Below the pieces are notes generated by a model. The model was given only the letters and a program-made list of their open reading frames with translations. It had not been told where the DNA came from and did not search any database. A stretch of 64,000 nt of DNA from Verrucomicrobiota bacterium (lineage in GTDB: Bacteria; Chlamydiota; Chlamydiia; Chlamydiales; JAEYWL01), in NCBI GenBank assembly GCA_023428915.1, contig JAEYWL010000046.1, positions 1 through 64,000 of the forward strand, in the 5' to 3' direction. Below, piece by piece: positions 25,763-34,350 of this stretch; the first letter of the stretch is position 1, and the number at the start of each line of letters is the position of its first letter. A program made the position numbers and the translations under genes.

Positions 25763-28700
25763 TTAGGCTGCGTGAATATTGTTTTTTGGTATTGGGGGAG
25801 AAAGTTCCAAGTTTTCTTGGGCTATTTTTCTGCTTCTCGCATGTTTTAGTATTTCGGATATCGTTATTTGCTGGTCTGGTGGAGTGTGGCGGGTCAAATT
25901 ATTTAAAGGAATCAGTTTTGCTAACCCGCTTTCCGCCTGGGAAGGATTGCCGCCGATACGGCGTGCCAGGTAATATCGCGTTCCTTCTTTATCGAAGAGC
26001 GTTTCTTCAAGCTGTATTTCCAGGTTGAGCTGTTCTTTTGCTTTGGCAATTGCAGCTTGGGCAAGGGTTTCCCCTTTTTTAGTGGATCTTTCTGGAATTT
26101 GAGTGGATTTTACTTCAGATACCCATACGCGATTATCAGCTTCCAGGATTAATACAGCAGCTTGATGTATTTGCGGGGGAATGGGAGGTTCTATAAAGGG
26201 CGGCGCAAGCTCATCTGCCGCAGGGGGATTGCCTTCGCGCAAGGGGATGCCATGCAAGGTAATTTGCGAGCAGTCAAAGGCTTTGATAAAGGTAATTTCT
26301 GCCTCTGGGTCATTAATTTGAGATTCAAGTTCGGCTTTACGGGCAGCTTCAGCCTGTACAAGCGTGTTGCGATAATTGATGAGATAGTCCATGCGTTTGC
26401 AAATCAGGTCTTTTTTTGCTTCAGGCCAAGGCAAAGCAGCTAGTTCATCGTAGTGCTCGGCAATCTCATTAATCTGCAGGATAATTTCATGATTTGAGAT
26501 ATTCCCATATATTTTTGCCGCTTGAGGATGACTTATCGGATTGCGATAATGTTCAAGTTCAGATACTTCTGCCGTTGTAAACTGTAGATTTTTAGAATTA
26601 TCAATGCGCCAAATCGTTCCAGCATTACTGATAATTACACCCTCCGGATTTGACATGCAAGAATTAGCAAGAAGACAGTCGAGTACAAAAAAAGACCTAA
26701 GTTCTCGCACAGGGAGATTGGTATTTTGCTTTATTAGTTGTTCTAAGGTATTTCCAAAGATATTTTGTAGTAATAAACGGGTGGGGAGAGGGGAGTTCTT
26801 TACTTTAGGTAAAGAGCGGTCTCCATAAGAGACTTCTAAATCAGGCTCAGCATTAGCTATTGGTAAAGCGATGGGTATGCGGTGTGTGAGCATTTTTATG
26901 ATATTTTCGAACATAGGTTTTATTTCTAAATAAAAATTCGCCAACTTTGAAAAGTTTTCTTTAGGCATAAGATCGTGAGTGGAAATTTGCTGGTATTTTT
27001 TAGCTTCTGGAACATGCCCGCCAAGTAGCCTGTATGCGTTATGTACTGTGAGCAACTGATCGATTTCTCCTTCATTCTCATAAGAATTAATGACAAAAAG
27101 CTCCCGATGGGTGCCTGCTACTTTTTTAGTTTTATATGAATGGATAATGGTAAGATTATCTAAATTTTCCGGAAAAATCGGTCCATTGCCAGGAAGAGGG
27201 GGTTCTAAATTCCAATGCTTTTCATGTAAAGTGGTGCTTACATAGATAAACTGGTCAATAGGGATAGAAAAAATCAACTCTTGTCCATCTACAGTTTCAA
27301 TTAAACCTTCTTCCCGTAATACTTTAATCAAAGTGTTTTTCTCTATATTGTTATTAACTACAATGCTTGAAATGTATTCGCGAGGAATGCGATTTTTAAC
27401 CATAAACTCATTCATGGATCTTTCAAGCCTCAAGTCTGCAGAAGGGTTCAGTGCTAAAATGTTCACAAGTTCTTCTGCTCCCCGACGCCGTTTATATGAA
27501 GCTGCTGACTTAGTGCCAAACGTATCTTGTAAATAGCCATAGCCTCCCCGCTCGAGAATCTCGGGCTTATAGCAAATTGAAATGTCGCCATAATATGAGC
27601 TAGTGTGACACCATTGCGCTAACTGACTATGGGTAGCTAAACGGGTAAATACACAATCGCCGCCCCCGGATGAAAGATCTTCAACAGGAGAAGCTCCTGA
27701 AGTAACCCAGCCTCGTTCCAATCGGTCCTGTGTTGAAAGAGCCCCGTACTTTAGGATTTTTGCAATGGTCTTGCAATTTTGCAGAATACTATTTGTACCA
27801 ACATGCTGATAAAGACCGACAACTCCTCTTTCACGCAATCGATCTGCCGCTCCATGTATAGCCCATACCGATTTTCCAGGATAAATTTCTTGCCTGTACA
27901 TAAGCTCAGGGTGCGAATCAAAATAATAGTGAATTTTTTCAGTTAACCAGGGAGCTTCGATAAGAATAGCAGCTTTCAAGAGTTCCAGAGGAAGGTTAAA
28001 AAACTTTGGGTCGTGGCTTAAACGGTATTCCATAGGAGGATCAAAATGGCGGATTAGTTGCAATAAGCGCATTTTTTCACGATCTTCATCTCTTTGTTCA
28101 GAAAGTAAAGGAGCCATTCCTAGAGCTGCTAGTAATGTTTGCATAGTTTTTGCAGCTTCATTTTCCGCTATATGTGGATCTAAAATTACTTGAACGCGGT
28201 TATATTGACTGAGCACTTGCTGCAGTTCAGAAGGGGGTGCGGCTCCAATAATCACTCGACCTATGCCGCGGAAAACTATCTCATTTGCATAACCGCAATT
28301 AAAGAAACAGGTTTCACCATTCTCCTGATAAGAATAACCATCAGAAACCATCTTTATTTCAATACCCTCATGAAATTGGGCAAATGCATTAGCCAGGCTG
28401 TGAGGGGCTTGCCATAGTGCTTGGAGGGTGTGTTCGATTTCCCGTCTAGCTGGATGTGTTACTTTGAATGTGGCCGCCAGGATGCTTCCCTGTGCAGACT
28501 CCCTTCTGGTCATACATAGGGAGCCATTTTTTAAAATACCAGTATCTAAGTCCTGAATGTGCAGGCCGGCGCGTTGTTCTTCTGGTGTTAAAGTATTTAA
28601 CTGCCCAATAAGATTTGCTATTCGGGGAGATGGAGGAATATGTGCGGCTAATGCCCTTGCCTGGCTGGCAGCCGTAATATCCCCTTTCTGCACATATAAT

Positions 28701-29248
28701 TGAGCCGTTTTTTCGACTAGTGACAAGTAAGTGGTCTGCAAGAGGGAAGAGGAAAGAATCTCTGAGTCTTCTTTAAGTTGGAATAAGTGCCATTCAATTT
28801 GTTCAGGAGCTAGATGCTCCGGTAAGAAATTTGTGTGAGAGTGGAGAAATTGCAGCGATATCTCACGATCAGCTTTCATTGCTTCGGCAAAACTAGCCAA
28901 TTTTTCCCCTTCCTCAATAAGTTGATTGAAGGCTGTTCGGCTAAAGCGATCGGACTCTTCTAAAGGGATGATTTTCCTCTGGCCTAATAGACGTATGCCG
29001 TCTGAGAGGATATGCCGCTGCTCTTCAGTTACTGTATTTTCTTCCAGCAGCCTTAATGTAATATGGATAATAGTATGGTCGCTAACCGGTTTATAGATAT
29101 GGCCGCTAATTTCAGCCGGAGTGTCTAATTCATTACGGGTGATAATTTTTAGACAATCTTCTTCTTCAACTAAGATGGATTCTTTGTTACTATTTAATTG
29201 TTTAATGAGATTAGACCAAGAATTAGAGGTAATGTTATTAATATCCAT
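25763..29248 (-). CDS. Large multidomain protein: ADP-ribosyltransferase-like, kinase-like and Nudix-like regions
   Basis: A 1161-residue protein I cannot assign to a known family. Residues 1-440 look helical and unmatched. Residues about 478-665 resemble an ADP-ribosyltransferase fold: LYQHVGT (His482), a Gly-rich SSGGGDCVF near 527, and RSMNEFMVKNRIP (Glu614), like the ExxIPxxxI ending of DarT-type enzymes. Residues about 700-900 resemble an atypical kinase: VAGTHRELFVI, then YRLLGGHVPEA, then LDCLLANSCMSNPEG and IWRIDNS, but the catalytic Asp-His of the usual DxxxxN motif is missing. Residues about 1025-1130 read as a Nudix fold with a degenerate box (KKGETLAQAAIAKAKEQL). No signal peptide or membrane segment is seen. 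It is divergent from the 29334 gene. A translocated host-directed toxin is a reasonable inference. Confidence 0.8.
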   Translation of the reverse strand: MDINNITSNSWSNLIKQLNSNKESILVEEEDCLKIITRNELDTPAEISGHIYKPVSDHTIIHITLRLLEENTVTEEQRHILSDGIRLLGQRKIIPLEESDRFSRTAFNQLIEEGEKLASFAEAMKADREISLQFLHSHTNFLPEHLAPEQIEWHLFQLKEDSEILSSSLLQTTYLSLVEKTAQLYVQKGDITAASQARALAAHIPPSPRIANLIGQLNTLTPEEQRAGLHIQDLDTGILKNGSLCMTRRESAQGSILAATFKVTHPARREIEHTLQALWQAPHSLANAFAQFHEGIEIKMVSDGYSYQENGETCFFNCGYANEIVFRGIGRVIIGAAPPSELQQVLSQYNRVQVILDPHIAENEAAKTMQTLLAALGMAPLLSEQRDEDREKMRLLQLIRHFDPPMEYRLSHDPKFFNLPLELLKAAILIEAPWLTEKIHYYFDSHPELMYRQEIYPGKSVWAIHGAADRLRERGVVGLYQHVGTNSILQNCKTIAKILKYGALSTQDRLERGWVTSGASPVEDLSSGGGDCVFTRLATHSQLAQWCHTSSYYGDISICYKPEILERGGYGYLQDTFGTKSAASYKRRRGAEELVNILALNPSADLRLERSMNEFMVKNRIPREYISSIVVNNNIEKNTLIKVLREEGLIETVDGQELIFSIPIDQFIYVSTTLHEKHWNLEPPLPGNGPIFPENLDNLTIIHSYKTKKVAGTHRELFVINSYENEGEIDQLLTVHNAYRLLGGHVPEAKKYQQISTHDLMPKENFSKLANFYLEIKPMFENIIKMLTHRIPIALPIANAEPDLEVSYGDRSLPKVKNSPLPTRLLLQNIFGNTLEQLIKQNTNLPVRELRSFFVLDCLLANSCMSNPEGVIISNAGTIWRIDNSKNLQFTTAEVSELEHYRNPISHPQAAKIYGNISNHEIILQINEIAEHYDELAALPWPEAKKDLICKRMDYLINYRNTLVQAEAARKAELESQINDPEAEITFIKAFDCSQITLHGIPLREGNPPAADELAPPFIEPPIPPQIHQAAVLILEADNRVWVSEVKSTQIPERSTKKGETLAQAAIAKAKEQLNLEIQLEETLFDKEGTRYYLARRIGGNPSQAESGLAKLIPLNNLTRHTPPDQQITISEILKHARSRKIAQENLELSPPIPKNNIHAA

Positions 29249-29333
29249 AGATAATTATTATAATAACTAATAATAATTATCAGCAAATTTTTATCTTTAT
29301 ATATTCTTAATAATCTTACTCTAAATTCTTGCC

Positions 29334-30365
29334 ATGATTGAAAAACTATTTCCTATAACTATTCCGATTCCGCAATACGCTTGTAAGAGATGCTCTTCAA
29401 CTCAAGACAGTTCGCTGCAGCGCTTTATTTTTCAAGCCAAGTTAGCGACCACTGCTATTATCGGCCATCCAGTGACTGTGCTTTTAATTCCAGCCAGCTA
29501 TTTTGCAGTTTCATTAGCTGCAAGCGTGCATTCAACGGGTATTCTAGTCCTAGTCACTCTTGGAGCGCTTTATATGAGTGCTGGAGTAGTAAAAGTAATC
29601 TGCAATACTTATAAATGGCTAAAAACCGAATCGTATAAGCGCTGCCATGCTTTAGAAAAGATTTTCAATCAAAAGATTATTTTAGTGCTTGAAGCCGCCC
29701 AAGATAGCAATCAAACTTTTCAGCATCATATTTCTAAAGGGATTGAGCGCATTGCCTCAGTGGCTTTTAAACGTGTGTCCACTCTAACCGATATTGCCAA
29801 TGCCATAAAAACTGCCCATGCTCAAGGCAATAAAATTTCTGGGTTAGTGCTGCGTGCACACGGTACTGCTAAAAGTATTATGTTCTCTGCCCCTACAAAA
29901 GAACGTCCGAATACTTTTATGCATTTGGATCTTGGGAAGCCTATAGCAGAGTGTTTTAAGGAGCTGGATAAAGAGGCCTTTATTTTGCTGGAATCTTGCT
30001 TAACAGGAAAGCAGAAAGTTGGGAAGAACATTGCGCAAGTAGTTGCTGAAAGCGCGCCTAATCATTTAGTAATTGCACCAACATTGGATTTACTTCCTAA
30101 GGCTATTGCGGTTTCTTCTGATGGAGAAATACAATTGCGGCAAAACAAAGCTGTGGCCAATGTAACAAATGCTGGCAAGCCTGCTAATATCGCCATTAGC
30201 GATGTCTTTATTACAACGCTTTGGCTATTTGTTTGGCAATTTGCGCCCCGTCTAATAAGCGTGATTGACCGCTTAACTTCTGTCATAGATGTATCGGTAC
30301 GTTACCGCTGCAGCGAGCGTTCCTATTTCGGCCTTTTCAAACGAAAAGTTCTTGAAAAACTTTAG
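29334..30365 (+). CDS. Membrane protein with caspase-like (clan CD) His/Cys motif
   Basis: A 343-residue protein. Two hydrophobic segments (about residues 35-62 and 65-95) form a bilobed N-terminal membrane region. The remainder has strand-HG / strand-SC architecture: GLVLRAHGTAKSI (His176) and AFILLESCLTGKQKVGKNIAQ (split at Cys222), followed by NHLVIAPT. The His-to-Cys spacing of 46 residues and the hydrophobic strand before each are those of caspase-like, CHAT and related clan CD peptidases. The bilobed hydrophobic region is also reminiscent of chlamydial inclusion-membrane proteins. It shares an 85-base AT-rich region with the divergent 25763-29248 gene and overlaps the next gene tail to tail by 4 bases. 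No ribosome-binding site is evident. Peptidase activity is inference. Confidence 0.8.
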   Translation: MIEKLFPITIPIPQYACKRCSSTQDSSLQRFIFQAKLATTAIIGHPVTVLLIPASYFAVSLAASVHSTGILVLVTLGALYMSAGVVKVICNTYKWLKTESYKRCHALEKIFNQKIILVLEAAQDSNQTFQHHISKGIERIASVAFKRVSTLTDIANAIKTAHAQGNKISGLVLRAHGTAKSIMFSAPTKERPNTFMHLDLGKPIAECFKELDKEAFILLESCLTGKQKVGKNIAQVVAESAPNHLVIAPTLDLLPKAIAVSSDGEIQLRQNKAVANVTNAGKPANIAISDVFITTLWLFVWQFAPRLISVIDRLTSVIDVSVRYRCSERSYFGLFKRKVLEKL

Positions 30366-30706
30366 CTATAAAAATTGGTGTTTAAATAATAGCTCTGCAG
30401 TTCTTCATCGGTAGTAAAGCTCAGCATGCCAGCAGCGTGTTCACGCACATACTGGTTGTAACGCTCTACAGTCATTTTAGTCAACGTGTAGGTATTGCCA
30501 TTTTTGGCCTTAAAAATAATCTGGTCAGGGATCTCATTGGCCGGAAACTGCAGTGGCTCTTTTAAGCTGTATATTGTGCCCCTGCCCGTATCTTCCCAGA
30601 CGATAAGATCGTTATTGTAGGTAGGTCTAATTGCGATCAGATTGACGGTCTCTTCTTTATCACTGGACAGCACATGATAAACTGCTTCAATCATTTTTCT
30701 ATGCAT
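30362..30706 (-). CDS. Hypothetical protein, 114 residues
   Basis: I do not recognise it. It is a soluble protein with alternating strand-like segments (VNLIAIRPTYNNDLIVWED, PDQIIFKAKNGNTYTLTKM) and a helical C-terminus. A GAGGAG ribosome-binding site lies 6 bases before the ATG at 30706, which supports translation. It is the last gene of the minus-strand run alpha/beta hydrolase, MurF-like, Ddl-like, 24 bases after the Ddl-like stop, so it is probably in the same operon. Its 3' end overlaps the opposing 29334 gene by 4 bases. Confidence 0.72.
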   Translation of the reverse strand: MHRKMIEAVYHVLSSDKEETVNLIAIRPTYNNDLIVWEDTGRGTIYSLKEPLQFPANEIPDQIIFKAKNGNTYTLTKMTVERYNQYVREHAAGMLSFTTDEELQSYYLNTNFYS

Positions 30707-30730
30707 TTAAGCTCCTCTTTTTTCTTATCG

Positions 30731-31888
30731 TTACCGATTGAGAACTTTAAAACCAATCGAATTCTGAAGGGCTAAGCGGCGTGTTTTTCGTTTAAGGCCG
30801 CTTTGTATCATTTCTTCAATTAGTGTTGTGTACAAAATTTGCGGGTCGCTTTTTTCCCAAAGGTAGAATGAAAGGGAACCCGGTATGGTATTTACTTCAT
30901 TAAAATAAAGTTGTTCTTTGGCTAGATCAAGCATAAAGTCAAAGCGGCTGATTCCTTGGCATCCCAGGTGGGAGTAAGCCTTTACAGCATATTGTTGCAC
31001 CGCTTGTTTTATTGAAAGGTCTAAATCAGGGGGATTGATATGCCGGGTCAAACTTGCCATGCCTTCTGCAGGGCCTGTTTTTTTGCCGCCGCGCATGTAT
31101 TTATCTTCATAAGAAAGATGGGTGCCGGAAGCTATCGGAATTTCTACAGCCGAGGCAATCGGCGGTTCTCCATCCCTCACGGCCACATTAATTTCCATGA
31201 GGTTTGCGATGCAAGGTTCAATTATCGCTTCTTCATCGTATTTAAAAGCTAAAGCAAGCGAGCGTTTTAGCGCATCCAAAGAGTCGGCCTGCGAAATGCC
31301 GACGCTGGAACCCAGTTTGCAAGGTTTTACAAATAGGGGAAAAGGCTTTGCGCCGAAATGGGCAAGGAGTTTATCTAAAGTTAGCGAAAAATTGTGCTGG
31401 AGCTCCCACTTTTTGCATATGCAGCCGGGAAGCACAGGGATGCCGAAATGGCTTAAATAAGCTTTACAAGCATATTTATTCATAGTCAACGAAGCTGCCA
31501 GCACTCCGCAGCCTGTATAGGCCATGCCGGCCATTTCAAGCAGCCCTTGCACGCAGCCGTCTTCGCCATACTGTCCGTGAAAACACAAGAAAAAGAGATC
31601 GACTGGAAGCACGCGATGGCTGCTTAATTCCAGCAGGCCGCCTCTTAATTGCGGCAAAAGGGTCACTTTGCATGTTTGGGTATTGCTGCTGCTGAAATTT
31701 TTATAAAAAGACTTTTCTAGAAGCGGCTCTCCCGTATGCCATTCTCCCTGAAAATCAATGTAAACGGGTATGACCTCATATTTGCGCGTATCCATGGCGC
31801 TGATGGCCTGCAAGGCAGTAATGATAGAAATTTCATGTTCAGTTGAACGCCCTCCAAAAAGGACGGCAATTTTTTGGCGCTGGTTCAT
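30731..31888 (-). CDS. D-alanine-D-alanine ligase family ATP-grasp protein
   Basis: A 385-residue ATP-grasp ligase. The N-terminus IAVLFGGRSTEHEISIITA is the classical Ddl start, followed by FLCFHGQYGEDGCVQGLLEMAGMAYTG (split here by its Gly-rich turn), MNKYACKAYL, FPLFVKPCKLGSSVGIS and FNEVNTIPGSLSF near the C-terminus. The NTIPGSLSFYLWE ending differs from the usual NTxPGxTxxS of Ddl and is found, as I recall, in Ddl relatives paired with Mur-ligase-like proteins. Its ATG overlaps the MurF-like stop (ATGA), so the two are coupled. In Chlamydia the known Ddl is fused to MurC; this stand-alone copy may therefore be additional. Substrate could be D-Ala or another amino acid. Confidence 0.85.
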   Translation of the reverse strand: MNQRQKIAVLFGGRSTEHEISIITALQAISAMDTRKYEVIPVYIDFQGEWHTGEPLLEKSFYKNFSSSNTQTCKVTLLPQLRGGLLELSSHRVLPVDLFFLCFHGQYGEDGCVQGLLEMAGMAYTGCGVLAASLTMNKYACKAYLSHFGIPVLPGCICKKWELQHNFSLTLDKLLAHFGAKPFPLFVKPCKLGSSVGISQADSLDALKRSLALAFKYDEEAIIEPCIANLMEINVAVRDGEPPIASAVEIPIASGTHLSYEDKYMRGGKKTGPAEGMASLTRHINPPDLDLSIKQAVQQYAVKAYSHLGCQGISRFDFMLDLAKEQLYFNEVNTIPGSLSFYLWEKSDPQILYTTLIEEMIQSGLKRKTRRLALQNSIGFKVLNR

Positions 31889-33471
31889 ATCCTGCTTATG
31901 CCTTCATAAATATCGGGTAAGTCGTTTTCGATTAGGATCAAATCACCCGGTTGCTTGAGCTCTTGCAGAAGCCTGAAAGCTTGGGCTCTGTCCGGCTGCA
32001 CAATAATTTTATCGTCATTTAAGCCGCCAGCCTTCAGCCCCCCGATTAATGCCTCGCGGTTAGTAGGGCCTACGACAATGGCTAAGTCGCAAATGCCTGC
32101 TGCTTCCAGGGCCGCTGTCCGGTTAGCTTCCGCCTGAAGCTGTCCCAGCTCAATCATGCCGGGGGTAATCAGAATCCGCCGTTTGCAGGGCAGCTCTTTT
32201 AGAACGCGCAGCGCTGCGGAAAAACCGCACGGATTAGAATTGTAGGCATCTTGCAAGTAAGCGATGCCGCCGCTGTTTTGATAGCATAAACGATTTTCCA
32301 CCGGTTGTAGATTAGCCAGGGCAGCTATCGCTAACTCCGGGTTAGCCCCCAAGGCGCAAGCTAAAGTAAAAGCTGCTGCTGCATTCGATATGGCCGGTTT
32401 GCCAAAAAGAGGAACAACACCAGCATAGGAGCGTCCTTGCCAGGTAAACACAAACTCCGTTCCAGTAGGGGTCGGCTTGTAGTGGGAAATCCAGCAATCT
32501 AAACTGCCCTTGCCGGGTTCAAATCCATAGTACAACACGGTTTTGTTGATATGTTCCGTTCCAATTTCCCGCGCGCCCTGGTCATCGCCATTGCAAACTA
32601 AAATCCCATGAACCGGCAAAGCTTCCGCCAATTCAGCTTTTGCTTTTTTAATGATTTCTTGACTGCCAAAACGCTCTAAATGGGCTGTGCCAATGGCTGT
32701 GATAATGGCGGCAGAAGGCGGCGTAAAGCCGCATAGTTTTTTGATGGAGCCGAGGCCGTAAGCCCCCATTTCAAAAATAGCGTAGGTGTAGCCGGAAGTA
32801 AAGTTTTCCCTGATATGCCGGGTTGCCCCCAAGATGGTATTGATCCCTTTAGGCGGCCAGTAAGCAGCGCCTAGGCTAACCTGTAAAATTTGCCCTAGCG
32901 CTTCTTTGGTACTGGTTTTGCCATAGCTGCCGGTAATGCCGATAATATAGGGTGCGCCCGCCTGCAGTTTTGCTTTGGCCTCTGAAATAAAGCGGCGCTG
33001 CTTGCGTTTTTCTCCGGGGAGTGTCAAAAGGCTGCCAGCTATCAACAGCATGGGCAAGACTTGCAGCACAAATAAAAGGCTGGTAAATGGGTATAAAGCG
33101 GGCAGCCATAGAAAGCCACCGGTCATAACGACAAGAGAGAGGATTAAACTAAAGGTATAAAGAGTGCACACCCGTTCTGTCATCTTAAGAGGCAATTTAC
33201 CCGATTTACGGGGATCTTGTTCAGTAAGAAGAAAAAACGTCAGCAAGCCGCTGCTGATTACTAAACCCAGTAAAGGGGAAAAAAAAGCAATGGCTAAACC
33301 CAAGATTGAAGCTGCCGTGCCTTTTGTTTCATAAAAACGGTTGCGGCTTATCCAATCCATGAATCGGAGGGGATGGTATTCTTCTTGCTGCAGATAGCGG
33401 GCGAAAAATAAAAGGCGTTGGGCTGCAAATAAAACGCAGAGAAGGTAATATCCGGCAATGATCAAGCTCAT
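31885..33471 (-). CDS. Membrane-anchored MurF-like Mur ligase
   Basis: A 528-residue Mur ligase family protein. The first about 155 residues are unusual for MurF: hydrophobic segments at about 1-20, 55-85, 105-125 and 130-150 predict a membrane domain. Then comes the ATP-binding loop GITGSYGKTSTKEAL (about 172-186), NTILGATRHI, the AIFEMGAYGLGSI segment, HLERFGS and the C-terminal DAYNSNPCGFSAAL, which is the MurF pattern. MurF adds a D-Ala-D-Ala dipeptide to the UDP-MurNAc-tripeptide. It is coupled by ATGA overlaps to the hydrolase upstream and the Ddl-like gene downstream. It may be a second ligase for a modified peptide stem instead of the canonical MurF; only finding the other copy would tell. 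Confidence 0.82.
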   Translation of the reverse strand: MSLIIAGYYLLCVLFAAQRLLFFARYLQQEEYHPLRFMDWISRNRFYETKGTAASILGLAIAFFSPLLGLVISSGLLTFFLLTEQDPRKSGKLPLKMTERVCTLYTFSLILSLVVMTGGFLWLPALYPFTSLLFVLQVLPMLLIAGSLLTLPGEKRKQRRFISEAKAKLQAGAPYIIGITGSYGKTSTKEALGQILQVSLGAAYWPPKGINTILGATRHIRENFTSGYTYAIFEMGAYGLGSIKKLCGFTPPSAAIITAIGTAHLERFGSQEIIKKAKAELAEALPVHGILVCNGDDQGAREIGTEHINKTVLYYGFEPGKGSLDCWISHYKPTPTGTEFVFTWQGRSYAGVVPLFGKPAISNAAAAFTLACALGANPELAIAALANLQPVENRLCYQNSGGIAYLQDAYNSNPCGFSAALRVLKELPCKRRILITPGMIELGQLQAEANRTAALEAAGICDLAIVVGPTNREALIGGLKAGGLNDDKIIVQPDRAQAFRLLQELKQPGDLILIENDLPDIYEGISRI

Positions 33472-34217
33472 GGCTTACCTAAAAAAGGTCTAATATAGGA
33501 GGCGCACAAATGCGCGCCGCAATCGGCAAACAAGTAGTGCCCTTTGGCAGGAAAAGAGTAGAATTGGGAGCCGGCAATCAAGTGATGCATTTTAACGCCG
33601 GTTTCTAAAGGCGTTTCAGTGTCGGCTTCGCCCCACAATAGCAGAGTTGGGGTTGTAATGGCGGCGATGTCATTCGAGAGATCTTCATTCACGCTTTTAA
33701 CCAGAATTTTGCGCATAGGGCCTGCTTGCCGGTAATCAGAAGAAGCAAAACGGGGGACGAACCAGCTCTGAAAAATATTGCCGCCGCTTAAATAATCAAA
33801 GCCTTTTAAACCTTTGGCAGCCATTTTTAGGGAGAACAGCTTTATTTTATTGGGAAAAGAGCGCTTTCTCTTCAAGCCGGAAGCGCCGATTAAGATAAGG
33901 CGATGCACTTTTTCAGGATAAGCGGCTGCAAAAGATAAAGCAATTTTGCCGCCAAACGAATGCCCTAGAAGATCGATTTTTTCTAAACCGGATTTCTCCA
34001 TCCAGCTAAGCAGCCAGGAGGCGTAATCTTTGCTGCTCCAAATTTCTTCAGGGGGAGGGGCTTTGCCAAAACCGGGCAAATCCCAAAGATACACTTGAGA
34101 GTGGGAAGCTAGCAGTTCGCCAAGAGGCTTGGTTTGCACCATGGATTGACCCCAGCCATGCAAGATGCATAAAGGGAAACCGCTATGGCCTAAGACTTCA
34201 ACATGATAAGGAGACAT
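33468..34217 (-). CDS. Alpha/beta hydrolase
   Basis: A 249-residue alpha/beta hydrolase fold protein. The nucleophile elbow is LLGHSFGGKIALSF, the acid is in LLWGEADTETPLE and the catalytic His in FPAKGHYLFAD; an oxyanion HGWGQS follows the first strand. The start is set at the ATG 34217 (MSPYHVEVLG); a TTG 33 bases upstream is possible, and neither has a strong ribosome-binding site. Its stop overlaps the MurF-like start. The substrate is unknown; linkage to cell-wall ligases suggests an esterase or amidase step connected with peptidoglycan or its precursors. Confidence 0.85.
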   Translation of the reverse strand: MSPYHVEVLGHSGFPLCILHGWGQSMVQTKPLGELLASHSQVYLWDLPGFGKAPPPEEIWSSKDYASWLLSWMEKSGLEKIDLLGHSFGGKIALSFAAAYPEKVHRLILIGASGLKRKRSFPNKIKLFSLKMAAKGLKGFDYLSGGNIFQSWFVPRFASSDYRQAGPMRKILVKSVNEDLSNDIAAITTPTLLLWGEADTETPLETGVKMHHLIAGSQFYSFPAKGHYLFADCGAHLCASYIRPFLGKP

Positions 34218-34350
34218 GCTTGCTCTTTTTTTATCAGTGAGGATACTCAAAAAACACTATCCCGGCCAGCAGAATTCGGTCAGGCTGATTTTTTTCTAGT
34301 CGACTAACTCTAGGTTGGTTATAAGTTTTTTTTTAAATTAGAGGGTGAAT

